A DNA stretch of 64,000 bases from Polytrichum commune. Taxonomy: Eukaryota > Streptophyta > Polytrichopsida > Polytrichales > Polytrichaceae. Shown here in pieces: positions 1 to 11,044 of the stretch (position 1 is the stretch's first letter; every line of letters begins with the position of its first letter). The stretch is from NCBI GenBank assembly GCA_950295325.1, contig OX485805.1, positions 33,405,501 to 33,469,500 on the forward strand, written 5' to 3'. The translations under genes were made by a program, and so were the position numbers. Under the pieces are notes generated by a model. It saw nothing but the letters and a program-made list of their open reading frames with translations, ran no database searches and was not told the DNA's origin.

Positions 1-1026
1 ACTTAGCCACAATTTGGAGATCAAAACTTAAGGGAGCTCATAAGAGCTCCAAGAGCCTCATGTTTGTTAAAATCTAGAATTGAAATGCAAACCCTAACAA
101 AAATAAACATGGTAGTCATTGAGGACTATTACCATATGACAATAATGGATGAAATTGTGAATTGGATGAAATTAACATGTATACTTCCAAAAATTCTCTA
201 AACCTTGGGACCCCATTTTGTAAGTCTACCTTTACTCCAATTTTCTTAACAACCTTTCTAAATGCACACACTAAAGGAAAATGATACCTTTCCCTTATGC
301 ATATTATGTGCATTGATACGACCCCTTCTTACACTCATGTTAGTTTGTACGTGATATATAGAGTCCACCCCCTGGGGTTGGAAGTTTCCTTTAGTGTGTA
401 CATTGCAATAAATGCCATGGAATTTTGGTACCAATGAAGGGTATAGGAGGGAAACGAAGTATGCATGAAAGCCACTACACTGATTATCCAAATTAGTGTG
501 TGTTGCTATTTGGAGTTACTCAATGCTATAACTATTTAACAAGAATGTAAGATTCTTCCAAGCAAAGTCATTTATGTTGTATAGTGTCCTAACAACCTGT
601 TGAACTCTTGAGTAAGATGTTATTGCACTGTGTAACTATGAATTGTAAAACATACTAATTGGGATAACCATTGTAGCACCTTGCAATGGGTTCCACTTCA
701 AGTAAATCTCCTCCAATATGGTGCCACTAACCAAGTTTGCAACAACTACAGTACCATTGCTTCCTTGGAGAAGTAACATGCTTAGTTGGCGTTGAAAGCC
801 TAGTAGACTCAGACCAAAATATTTACCTTCCAAAAGGTTTTGATAGCATAAATGTCTAATAGCCCATGCATACTTACTAGTATGGGTCACCATCAAAGGG
901 GCTCCTACCAACAAGGACCGCTTTTAGTTCCAATTTGGCTAGTGAGAGCCACTGGTTGTAACTATTCATTGATGACCCAGACCAGTAAGTGTGGGTGGAT
1001 TATAAATTACAACCATGCATGGAGCT
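1..1026. other. AT-rich non-coding stretch, no gene seen
   Basis: Short open frames here are all under about 95 codons, lack recognisable motifs and overlap each other on both strands. I see no splice-bounded exon, RNA gene or well-defined repeat. It is probably old repeat-derived intergenic DNA. Confidence 0.5.
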
Positions 1027-1037
1027 CTTAGGGCCAT

Positions 1038-1320
1038 TTCACATGGGGTCCCAAGTCTCACTCATGTCAAGACGTCCCAATATGGAAGCAACGTCCCAAC
1101 TTTTTAGCTTCAAGTAACCATTAAAATATGCTTAATTATCATTAAAGTGGGATCTTGATTATTTTATGCCAAAATATTCATGGGACTTGTGTTGAGAGTT
1201 GGGTCTAGCTTTTTGCTCGACCCAACTCTCAACACAAGTTTTGAGCTTCACCTCCAAAAATTGTTGGCATGTGGGCAACCATGTCATACTTGGGACTTAG
1301 GACTTGGGACCCCATGTGAA
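1038..1320. repeat. Nested inverted repeats (fold-back element)
   Basis: The outer arms are perfect 20-bp inverted repeats at 1038-1057 and 1301-1320 (TTCACATGGGGTCCCAAGTC and its reverse complement). Inside them, 1185-1205 and 1219-1239 are perfect 21-bp inverted arms around a 13-base loop (left arm begins ACTTGTGTTGAGAG). Two independent perfect inverted pairs in 283 bp are unlikely by chance. A MITE or fold-back transposon is the simplest reading. A transcript could fold into a long hairpin, but there is no evidence of expression. No clear target-site duplication was found. Confidence 0.6.
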
Positions 1321-2150
1321 CCGGTCCTCAATTTTGAGCGAGGCCAACATATTACCCCCCCCCCCCTCCACACACATACAAAAAAAAATGAAAAAAGAAC
1401 ATTGAATCCGAGCTTGCCATTAGGAGTATTCATTTCTAGAAATCGCACCTTGACACTTTGGGGTGGTTTACACCATGGACCATGAAGTTGTCGCAATGTT
1501 ATTGGCTGTTGAACTCGTCCCACGACCACTTTGGTTTACATCAAGGAAAAAATGTCAAAGTGATCATGAAGTTCAAGGTCCCCAAAAGACATATTTTAAG
1601 GCCTACATTATTCATTGATGGATTTTGCATTGGAAGATTAAAATTAAGTACTTTGGTAAGAAAAAAATAGAGGCCTATGGCAGAGAATTGATGTTATAAT
1701 AAATTTTTAATAATTTTGTTTTAGGGCTATGGATATAATGACAACTCCCTTTTAATACATAATAACATTATACTTTGAACCCACAATAGAACATGCTGTC
1801 GTTTGCAGCATTCTCTTATTTATCTTGTATCCATATTTTGGCATGGTCTTGGTAGTAGTGTATCAAGTTTTTTCAAAATATGGAGGGATATATTGCTGAT
1901 GATGCATCACATAGAGAGTCACAAGGAGAGTGGTCAGAGAACTCACAAAGCATCTAAGAAATGATACTTCCAATTTTCAAGAGTAATAATCATTGATTTT
2001 TTCAAATAATGCACGGTTCTAATATGCTCTCTTCTTCTTCTAGTGCATTTTGGCCCCTTCCAATTAAGCCCATGCTCAATTTTTGGCAATGAGGACAATA
2101 AGAGAGTCATTCTTTAACTGTTGGAGGTAGAATCTTCTAAGCAAAAGAAG
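1321..2150. other. Non-coding, with a GGTTTACACC motif shared with 3.2 kb
   Basis: Position 1463 onward carries GGTTTACACCATGGACCATG, and a related GGTTTACATC lies near 1531. The same motif recurs in inverted form at 3228 and about 3345, suggesting remnants of one MITE family. A C-run with interruptions lies at about 1357-1370. No gene was recognised. Confidence 0.35.
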
Positions 2151-2152
2151 AA

Positions 2153-2437
2153 GTGGTAGCAACAACAAACAAAAAAAAATTGCTGGAAAGAAGAGAGGGG
2201 TGTTCAACAAAAGAAGCAAAGAAGATGAAGAAAAATGACAAGAAGGATATGATGGAGATTGGCGAATTTGATGAAGAAAATGACATGGCAAGAATCAAGT
2301 GGAAAGATTTTGAAGTGCATCACCTAATTGTTATTCAAGGCGAGATGGACAAGGAATTTGCGAAAACAACAAACAAACAAGGTCAAAATTTCAAAACATT
2401 AGTCAATTTATTTACAAGAAGTGAATGTAGTGAATGA
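2153..2437 (+). pseudogene. Myb/SANT (trihelix)-like domain fragment
   Basis: The frame is open from just after a TAA near 2139 to a TGA at 2437, about 95 codons. The first half is Lys/Glu-rich and low in complexity. The second half reads ARIKWKDFEVHHLIVIQGEM followed by a KQGQNF stretch. This resembles the start of plant trihelix/Myb-SANT-like domains, where a tryptophan is followed by an acidic helix, LI..RGEMD and a lysine-rich turn. Only the first helices are present, there is no convincing ATG before residue 25, and no neighbouring exon was identified. It is probably a fragment of a transcription-factor-like or transposon-borne gene. The assignment is from memory of the family pattern and is weak. 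Confidence 0.3.
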
Positions 2438-4870
2438 GGTTGTAAGTAGGCCATAGAAGGCCATAGTTGTAAGCCCATATATCTCCCTCCCCTTGAACAC
2501 ATGTGGCCGTTGTTATGGGGGCTTTGAGTTTACTTACTATATTAAGTTTTTCTGGCACGCGAGTGGACTTAAAACTACTTCTCTTCCATCCAAATTGTTT
2601 CCTCCTCCTTCTAACCACTAGCACATCTCACGTTTTTTGTCCGACCTATTCACATTGTTTTCATATACAATATTATCTTAACTTTGTTTATTATGATTTT
2701 TTATTTATATTTACAAATTCCAAGCTTTTCTTGTTTATATACTGGGTTTTCATTATATATTTTTAGTATTTTATGCATGCATTTCATTCGAATTCGATTC
2801 CTAAACTCTTTTTTCCGTTCAAAAATCCAACAACAAACAATCTACCAATCTGTACATCCATTCTTTGACTCCATATGCTCCTCTCTTTATGTCCCATACT
2901 CACCTAAACCAAGCTCAAGAGTGCAAACTTCTCCCATTTTCCTTGTAAAATCAATGTTTGGATGTCTACAACATGCTTTACATGCATGTACACAAACATA
3001 TATAATCCTAAGTGCAAAATAAGTCTCCCCTTCTCCTCCATTACAATCATGCTTGCTAAAGTTAAAGATGAAAACAAGCAAAAACAAGAAGATAACACAA
3101 GTGAAGACAAGAGAAGACAAGAGAATGGTCAAACTTGATTTTTTTTCAAAACTACCTTTTTGGGCATATATTAAAACAATCAACACATAAGCTTTCTGGT
3201 GCATGATCATTCCGTTTGGTCCACATTTGGTTTACACCTAGTGAGGGGCCCAAAAACTTTGTAAATTGATTATTTAAGAAATCGAAGCATGAAAGTTGGA
3301 CCATCAAGTCGGACTATGAAAAAGGGCCATCTTCCATGATCCATGGTGTAAACCGGCCCTTGGTGGGACTTGGTTCCTTGAGCCGCCTATCTTAAATGCA
3401 AATGACATCATCTCCAACGTCTTGATGTCACTTGGGGTGGTAATTGACATCAGCTTCTGGAGAGCGCATTTATTGCTGGGCCATGTGTCTTTTATATTTA
3501 CTTTGGTTGTTGGCCTTTAACCTATAGACCTTAGCCTTCGTGATTTCCCCGTGACTTCATTGGATAGTCACAACCTGCTTCAATTGACTTTGTCCTATTA
3601 GGCATAACATAACTATTTATAATTGGTTCACTATATAGCCATCTTACTACACTATATTTTATTTAGTGTCATCCAAATGTCAATCATCCATGACAATAGT
3701 TCATTACCTAAATGCTAGTATGCATAACATATCAAAAGCGGATGAACTAAAAGTTTATTGGGGTGCCACTATTTGTAAACTTATTCAAAAGAAGTGTCAC
3801 TAAATAAGTTACCATATGACACATACAAGTGTAGTTGCTCCTACCTTGAGGGATAGAATAGTTGATCATTGGAGCATATACAACCTCAAGGCTACATTTA
3901 ACCTTCAGGTAAGTCATGAATGTTGAGGGGTTACTTCAATGTAATTGTAATGATCAATCCACATGGGTGTATAAAATGTTTATTCCTATACAAGAAATTG
4001 GGAATGCCTTAACCCTTTACTATCACCAGGTTCATCGTATTGAGTTTGGAACTTTCATACCACCATATATGTTGAGGGCAATCCAACCCACTATCGCCAA
4101 TGTATTCTATGATTAGACACTTGTATGTGGAAACTAGCTTCATTATGAAAATCGAAGAATAAAAATACTTGGAGTTTTTCAACAAAGTTTGAGAAGATCC
4201 AGTTGTCATCCACCCCAATGGTTGTAAATGTAGATTATGGGATGGATTCGACCCTTGATAAAATAGATAATATATCTAGAGTGCGCATATGTAATTATTT
4301 AGAGTTCATATGCCTATTCTAGAGGTGGTCGATAGTCATTGACCGGACGATAAGTGTCCCACTCAATGAGTGTGAATGCCAATTTTGAAAGACTTCTTGT
4401 CTGAGGTGTTGTCCACATCATTAAAGATGGTTGATCCTTGCAAAGAGCAACACCATGGGCAAGAAAATTTGCTCCTCTTTCAAGTCTTAGTGTCCTTTTA
4501 CAAGCTTTAAACATACTTTGGAACATCCTTCACATTCAAATTAAAACAAAATTAAACAAGACTTGCACCTATCTATCTATGAAAATATTAAAGAATTTCC
4601 ATGACGAGGGATGTGTGCGTGTGTGTAGATGAAAACACGATGTGGCTCCACGGCAATAAAGAATTAAGGCATGTTAGTGCATCCACTTTGGTGTTGTGCC
4701 CTTAGACATTAGCCTCAATGAGTGTCATGACATAGTTAATTTGATAGTTGCTCATACCCCAACCCTTAGCATTAGTAAGTTATTGGCTCCCAAGGAATGC
4801 AATCTTTAGTAAATCACTCATAGTATGTGCATTCATAGGGTAATAAATGAAGCCCTAATATACATGTGGC
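2438..4870. other. Non-coding AT-rich stretch with one MITE-like pair
   Basis: No gene was recognised. At 3228-3362 GGTTTACACC and its inverse GGTGTAAACC bracket about 120 bp, with GGGGCCC and GGCCCTTGG on the inner/outer sides. This matches the motif at 1463 and is probably a small inverted-repeat element. The rest is unique-looking or decayed repeat DNA. Confidence 0.4.
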
Positions 4871-4880
4871 CAACAAAGAT

Positions 4881-5296
4881 GCCATTGCAATGCCAGATTC
4901 AAACTAGATCTTTTATGTGTCAAAGGACTACCATATCAGTCCTCACCCCCAATAGAACCTAATGACAACCTAACAATACAATTCATTGAATTTACATACT
5001 GTAACGATAGAATACCGGATGAAACTATAAACCGTAAAATAGAAAAATATAAACCATTAATGGACAATATTGCCAACAAAGTCTGGAAGATAGACCCACT
5101 AATTGTCATCACTGCAGGCGCTAGGGCTGCCACACATATCCCCTCTATGGATAACATTGAAACAACATTTAAAACCCCTAAGCAGAGCATCAAGAACACA
5201 TTTGAGGCAATTAATGTCATCGCTATACAATATGCTATGTCCATAATTTTGCACAAAAGAAGGATAGAAAATAACGAGCCAATATATACCACTTGA
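4881..5296 (+). pseudogene. Retroelement restriction-like endonuclease fragment
   Basis: A plus-strand frame runs from about 4881 to a TGA at 5294-5296, about 138 codons. It reads FKLDLLCVKG near its start, then IEFTYCNDR, then KIEKYKPLMDNI, then WKIDPLIVITAGARAATH and a basic HKRR end. This order (PDL-like segment, an E in a hydrophobic strand, K..KY.PL, then hydrophobic-VGARG-like turn) matches the restriction-like endonuclease at the C-terminus of R2-type non-LTR retrotransposons and related retroelements. The proline of PD is lost or aligned differently. No reverse transcriptase was found upstream, so this is a 5'-truncated relic. A hydrophobic 139-codon minus-strand frame over the same DNA is its shadow. 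Confidence 0.4.
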
Positions 5297-7530
5297 CACA
5301 CAACTACCATAAGAACTCCCAAAACACTAGCCAACCAATAAATAAAAGATATCACAATAAACTAACGGTAGGCCCATGACTCAACATCCACCCCACAAAG
5401 TTATAACCTTTGCCCCTAAAGCACTACAACCGCACTAACACATGGCCAACTTGGTCACCCCAGTTTCTATAGTGCCCACCCCGAAAGGGGTTAGTAGTCC
5501 TGCATCATTGATATTATGTCCAGTGGACATAATATCAAGGGTGGGTCGAACGGGCATTTCAATCATGATGATCCCATCAGGGGTCAACATTTCTTCTCTC
5601 TGGTTAACATGTCCTTGGTTTTAAACCTCTAGGTGTATATATAGTCAATATATGGTTTCAAAATTTAGAAAATCTTTTATTGAATGTACATACTATGCTA
5701 TATATAAATTTGTGCATCCCCAAGGTTTTAGTGATGGCATTAGACTTGGTTTCCATGACATAAGGTAGAGGGTGCTTAAACCAACACTTTAAGCTATTGC
5801 ACATACATATGGCTATGTGGTTGATATATAAAATATATATTCATATTAGCCTTTGGGCTAAAGATAGGTATCAAGAAAGAAAAAATATTTTTAGTCTCAA
5901 TTGAATATTTGATGAATATTCAAAGTCAAAACTACTAGCTTCCTTATACCAATCCATAGGCCCCGTGTATGGCAACCTCGCATATGATGAGGACCCCCAC
6001 CTTCATTGCCCAGAACCAAACACAACATAGCTGGGTACTAGACCCAAACTACATCAAAGCCCAAGTAGTAATGGTATGCAAAGCCACACGGCTAACTCCA
6101 TGATCCCTCCCGGTTCGCTTGCAAAACCATCACCTTGCATCCCGGGAACCAACCCCCTTTGCATCCTGGGAAATGACCCTTTTGTGCTTTGTGGGCCTAC
6201 CTCCTTGGGGTTGTGAATAGAATGACTAGAATAGGCATTGACAAGCCACCCTAATCCCACCTTGAACCAACCCGAGATAGAGTGGAGCCCGTTACATACC
6301 CTACATGAAGGTCATGGAGGCCGCTATGAGGTGGCACCACTAATGGCACCTAAAACCGTCACTTCGTGGGCCCAGACACTCCTACACCGCCGGGTACGGT
6401 TCAAGGTTGTAGAGTGTTGGCAATTGGGAGGCGTTTATAGGTGTTGGTTTTGGATGGGGTGTTGGATTTAGCACCCTCTACCTTAGTGGATTTTCTAGTT
6501 GTTTGTCAGTTGCCCTTAGTAAGCTCCATAACATGGTGAACTTACTAGTTGGTTGTACTTTAGGCTTTATTATCATCAGGAGGTTCACGCCATTGTGAAC
6601 ATATTGGTTGTTTGCACTCTAGCCCTTAGCCATGGTGAGTTCTTGGTCTTAGTGAGCTCCAACCTTTTTTTTTGTAGTATTTTGAATATTGATTGGTTGA
6701 CTTTAGGCAATTGCCGATTGTTGCATATGTGGCTATGGAAAAAATGTTCGGATTATATAAACCTTATATTTTCCACACATTGGCTATACTCGGTGAAAAC
6801 AAGACTAAAGTATACGAGGATATTTATAATAAAAATTTAGTAGCCAAAGGCAATACATAAATTGTTTGAGTTTTAAAAATGTCTATGAGGGCCTAAAGCC
6901 AAAGCTTAAATTGGCTAAAAACATGGATTTTCTTTCATAGTTGGCTCAGGTATCAGGGTAGACCTCCTAGGCATATCAACTTTACAACAAGGCACAAACA
7001 TGGTAAAGTACACAACTCCATTACCTTGCATAGGTTTAAACGAAAGTGCTTCAAAAATATATATTGACTTTGAGTTTGTAAAGAAAAAAAATCATAAACA
7101 TTTGAAAAACACATTGATCTACAAAGCCAAACAATTTATGTTGACAAATGTTTTTTTTTTCTAGAGAAGTCTACATATTTTAGAAAATGGTGCAAGTACG
7201 TAATTGCTTACATATGATAAAATTGCATCAAATTGATAATTTTCTACAAAATTTTGTAATAGTGCCCTCAAGTTTATAATAAATTCAAGGAATATGAAGA
7301 GAAAAAAAATCCAATTTCAAAATATCCAAGGTCATGAAATGTACTCCCAAAACTAGATTTAGCCATTACCTTCTAAGCAATACTTTTAATGATAAAATTT
7401 GAGGACATCATCTTGATATTCTATATTTGAGTACCTAACACAACAATATAGGGTGCCAAAAACTATTTTAAGGCATTTACCCAGAAGAATTATGGTTTTA
7501 GTATAGCAAAGCACTTATTCCGTATAGTTG
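5297..7530. other. Non-coding DNA
   Basis: No coding region was recognised. Around 5950-6420 the sequence is more GC-rich but its open frames are short and motif-free. The end of the interval contains a dispersed repeat, listed separately at 6988-7200. Confidence 0.4.
6988..7200 (+). repeat. Dispersed repeat, copy A (second copy at 38.2 kb)
   Basis: This stretch aligns by eye with 38209-38420 in the same orientation. Shared landmarks in order are a GGTAAAGT..(G/A)CAACTCC segment, AAAAACACATT/ AAAAACATATT followed by GA.(C)TACAAAGCCAA, CAATTTATG(T/A)TGACAAA, and AGAAGTCTACATAT(T/G)TTAGAA. Only the GTAAA...CAACT start recurs near 43010. It is an uncharacterised dispersed repeat, perhaps part of a longer retroelement. 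Confidence 0.5.
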
Positions 7531-7534
7531 ACTG

Positions 7535-7716
7535 TGCTTGCTAATGGGAATGAGAGAATATAGAGAGACCAACATAGAAAGGAAGTATACAACACACATT
7601 GATTACATACAATGGGGAGAGTGATTAATTCCTTCTTTTATGCCTTTATTTATATGACTAGGTTATAACCAACGTTGGCAATTTATATGGAACAATGCCA
7701 CTAATGCAACCTAACA
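7535..7716 (-). repeat. Probable 3' LTR of the copia relic
   Basis: Read on the minus strand, a purine-rich tract ending GGAGGATAG (7717-7735) is followed at once by TGTTAGGTTGCATTAG, the layout of a polypurine tract and an LTR starting with TG. The stretch contains TATAAATAAAG-like and CT-rich sequence typical of a short copia LTR. The far boundary is uncertain, near the CCATTAGCA at about 7535. No 5' LTR copy was found in the window. Confidence 0.5.
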
Positions 7717-7856
7717 CTATCCTCCAATACTCCGATTTTGTAAAGTGACATTGTATTCCAACCCCATTATTTCACTCAATATCTCATGCCTATCTCTTGC
7801 TAAAGTCTTTGTTAGAATATACTCTATTATATATTGCATTGGATAATATTCTAACT

Positions 7857-8806
7857 CTATGATTTTGTTTTCAACTTTTTTATGATGAAATGATGTTGCA
7901 CATCAATATGTTTTGATCGATCATGGTTCGTGGGATTCTTGGTAAGAGCCATAGAACCTTGATTATTACACATGATCGTTATTGCCTCCTCTTGCATACA
8001 ACCTACGTCCTTCATTAGTTGCCTAAGCCAAATGGCCTCCCTCGTGCATTGGCTCATTGCAATGTACTATGCATTTGTTGTGCATTGTGCTATCGTTTGT
8101 TGTTCCACGACACAACCCCCTCTCCAGCAAGAAAGCCGTATCCAAAGGTAGACCTATGGTTTTTTACATCGCCGGCCCAATCCGCATTGGAATACCCTTG
8201 TAGGTTGATATGTTTGACGCCAATGAGCAATCTCATGTCAAAGATGCCCTTCAAGTATCGCATGATTCTCTTGACCGCCATCCAATGTATTGGACATGGT
8301 GTTGACATAAATTGGCTTACCACGCTTACCGCAAATGCGAGGTCCGGTCTTGTGGCCACCATCACGTACATCAACGATCCCACCGCTTCTTGATACAAAA
8401 TTTCTTTAATCACATGCAAATACTCTTCATGCTCCCCCTCCGAAAGCTTTGCCAATGAGGTCTTTGCATCAAGCGAGGTTCCAAAGGGTTTGCAATTCCC
8501 TATGCCGAATTGCTCCAAAATGCTTTCAATTTAATTATGTTGATGCATGATAATAATGCGGGTTACCCTATCCCTTTCAAAATGAATTCCAAGAAAGAAA
8601 TACAACTCGCCGAGGTCACTTATTTCAAATTTGTGTTTAAGGCTACACTTCAATTCGTTGATTATGTCCATATCGTTTGCCAAAATAATAAGGTTAAATA
8701 CATATATGATTATAATCACAATGTAGCGATAAGTTTGCAATAAATACAACGAGTGATCCGCATAATTCCTCATAAAAACTTTGTTCACAAAAATATGTGA
8801 ATGCAT
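7857..8806 (-). pseudogene. Ty1/copia polyprotein relic (RT end and RNase H)
   Basis: Reading from high to low coordinates: a reverse-transcriptase tail with IFVNKVFM, DHSLYL, VIIIIYVFNLIILANDMDI, KHKFEISDLGEL and FFLGI; then, after a frameshift near 8525, the linker GNCKPFGTSLD, VGSLMYVMVATRPDLAFAVS, SNADWAGDVKNHRST and VVSWNNKR; then, past stops near 8090, REAIWLRQL and NPTNHDRSKHIDVQHHFI. These are the standard copia RT-to-RNase H landmarks in the right order. The catalytic YVDD of RT is replaced by YVFN, and there are at least two frame breaks, so the element is dead. Gag, protease, integrase and most of RT are missing. Homology stops abruptly near 8806, next to the start of the plus-strand methyltransferase-like pseudogene. 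Confidence 0.85.
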
Positions 8807-8813
8807 TTGTACC

Positions 8814-10088
8814 ATGCCCTCGAGGGTTACTTCGAGGAAGGCCGTTGCCCCGGATACCTCTGCCACATCCTCGAAGAAGCCACATACTCTCTATTTGATT
8901 GAGAATGTGGACATGGGGGAGCTCATTGAGGATCTCATGAAGACCAAGGTTCTCCCTCCAGCTTACTGCCGCATTCAAAAATTCTTTACCAAGGTTTGTG
9001 TTCCGTTCTTTTGTTTTCTTCATTCATTTTATAGGATTCAATATCTCTTTCTTTATCTATATTTCTCTAAAATTTTGTTGTGCAGGTTGGAGCGGGCCAT
9101 ACTCGACTGAACGCCAAGCCAAAGGTTCACACGAGCATTGATATGCTCTTTGTAGACGTGCCCGAAAACATGTGCATGCCAAGAATCTCAACCTCTTCTT
9201 CGGATGTTCATGCGTGGAACAAGTGGTCTACCTCATACTTTGAGGTTTTGTTTGCCTTTGTAAATGCCATCTTCCATGACGACAATGCTATTGTGTTTGC
9301 ACACACCACTGATCATGATGTCTCTAGGTTAATTCACAACTAGGCGCACACATAAGATTTTTACGTTGCTGAAGACTGGTTTGGTATGAATTACCTCGAT
9401 ATCCAATGGGCCACTGTTCCTTTTGAGTTGGTAATTATCTTTAATCCTCCTCCACCTTTATTCTTGTTTCCCTTCTTGCATGATTGTATTCCTAACTCTT
9501 CTGTGCACATTTGGTGCAGACCTGCAAGTTCTTCATCAAGATATTCATTCAAACGGAATATTTCTTGAATGTACATACCTCGGACTTCGAGGAAGAGGAT
9601 TATAATCTCCAGAGGGATGGTTGGCTCAACAACTTCACTAAGGAGAAGAACCAGACTATGAGGGAGGACGGGGTGCCTTGGAAAGGTGCTCGTAAAAAAT
9701 GCTATAAGTTATTCTCCATCATTTTCTCAGGCCTCACGTACAAGGACGACATTATCATGGATTGACAATGTGACGTTAGTTTGTTCTTCAGCTTTGTATT
9801 TTTCAATATTGTACTTTTTCTTATACTTATTGCATTCTCCATTGATTTCAGTGATGTCACCTCATTGCATTCGATGTTTTCAGAGGTTCTATCATTGCAT
9901 GCCGCTCCATTCAATGCCATATTGTGGTGCTCAAGTCGGACATCGACATCTTCAAGGCCCTCCTCCTCCCCATACATGATCCTGAGCTGGAGCCCAATTC
10001 TCGGCATGTTGCTCCACATTGGGGGTCCGATTTTGCTCCTCCTCCTCGGAAGATGGCGAAGCGCAATTTTGATTTGTTGTGTTCGTAA
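8814..10088 (+). pseudogene. DNA N4/N6-methyltransferase-like gene, decayed
   Basis: Four exons can be read in a constant frame: 8814-8993, 9086-9430, 9520-9774 and about 9852-10088, joined by GT-AG introns. Exon 2 has IDMLFVDVPENMCMP followed by HAWNKW, matching beta-class amino-methyltransferases where DPPY (here DVPE) is followed by W..W. Exon 3 has VPWKGARKKCYKLFSII and KDDIIMD, like the KP..L motif X and the strand before motif I. Exon 4 has FRGSIIACR, HIVVLKSDIDIFKALLLPI and a basic tail (PPRKMAKRNF). That order (IV, X, I) is the beta-class PF01555 order. In-frame stops occur at 9341-9343, 9353-9355, 9763-9765 and at the start of exon 4, several explicable as Trp codon losses. It is probably transposon-borne, since CACTA-like repeats follow at 10.44 kb. 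The N-terminus may be missing. Confidence 0.45.
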
Positions 10089-10440
10089 ATTTGTTGTTTG
10101 ACTTCTAACTTGTTGCCTGTATTTCTTTCTTCTCCGTTCTTTGTTTTTTTTTTTATCTCTGATTATGGTTTTTCTTGTCCTTTGTGTTCAGAGTTCCACA
10201 AGAAAGCCCAATCCGCGTCCTCATTGCGGACATGCTTGTAGGGTTATTTTCTACTCAATATTTGGAGAGGAGGCTTGGAAACACTAAACCCCCGAGGAGA
10301 CTACTGATATTGTCTATGGTCGTCTTCTTACCTCCCAGATTTGAGGCTCTGATGTTTGGCGTTTTTTCTATATACATGGGTGATTTTACAAGTGAGTACA
10401 CAACCACTAGTGATGACAAACTACATAACTAGCTATAGTA
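10089..10440. other. Sequence between methylase relic and repeats
   Basis: A T-rich tract ending in TTTGTGTTCAG (about 10190) looks like a splice acceptor and is followed by a frame reading EFHKKAQSASSLRTCL before a TAG. This could be one more decayed exon of the upstream gene or of another passenger. Nothing else was recognised. Confidence 0.25.
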
Positions 10441-10605
10441 ATGTTTTCTACACTAATGATTATAGTTGATCATAGCTATGACTTAGTCTTAGTCACGTTT
10501 TCTATAGAAATGACTAGTCTTAGTCATATTTAAAAAAATAATGATTAGAGTCATATTTTTTAAACTAATGACTAATTTTAGTCATATTCTCTAAGGGTTT
10601 TGGAT
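10440..10605. repeat. CACTA-like subterminal repeats
   Basis: About 165 bp contain repeated AGTCATAT, AGTCACG, ATGACTAG and ATGATTAGAGTCATA units, in both orientations. The same AGTCATA/TATGACT vocabulary fills both ends of the CACTA element at 16.5-30.5 kb. I infer that this is the subterminal region of a related, otherwise degraded CACTA element, perhaps the one that carried the methylase-like gene. No CACTA terminus was located. Confidence 0.45.
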
Positions 10606-10648
10606 TGTGCACCTTTGCTACGGGTCGTTGACTCGGCCGCGGTGTGAG

Positions 10649-10843
10649 CTATTCGTGTGACTTTGTCCTCTCGTTGTTGTCATTGTCCTCACTGCCTCCG
10701 GTGCAGAGGTCTTCCTTCTCTGGTCTAACATTGGATTTAGTTATATGTTCCTTGGAAGAAGGTCCACACCCTAGTTTAGAAGAACCATTATAAGGAGTTG
10801 ACCTTCTCTTGCCCGGAATAGGGACATCCTTGAAGCCCTCAAA
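10649..10843 (-). CDS. Hypothetical C-terminal fragment
   Basis: A minus-strand frame starting at the ATG complementary to 10841-10843 reads MFEGFKDVPIPGKRR then a polar Lys/Glu/Asp-rich tail ending NNERTKSHE. The composition is like a nuclear protein tail, but no family was recognised and there is no clear continuation. It may be a relic from one of the surrounding transposons. Confidence 0.2.
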   Translation of the reverse strand, partial: FEGFKDVPIPGKRRSTPYNGSSKLGCGPSSKEHITKSNVRPEKEDLCTGGSEDNDNNERTKSHE

Positions 10844-11044
10844 CATGTTAGACAATCAATGCTCAAAATTGAAGCCCTCATATGAATTTCATTTTAAAGG
10901 GCTCTGAAATTTCAGCATTGCAATTGAAGGGCATATCTAAATCTAGGACGTCAATGGAAAATTTTCAAAGAAATATAAAATTTATATTAAAATTATGCAT
11001 GATTTGCATGGTACATGCTTCTAGTACAATGAAATAATGAAGAA

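Noticed and set aside
4936-5355. 139-codon hydrophobic minus-strand ORF resembling a membrane protein
   Set aside because: It is the antisense shadow of the endonuclease-like plus-strand frame, which has clear motif order. The hydrophobicity arises from the complement of polar codons.
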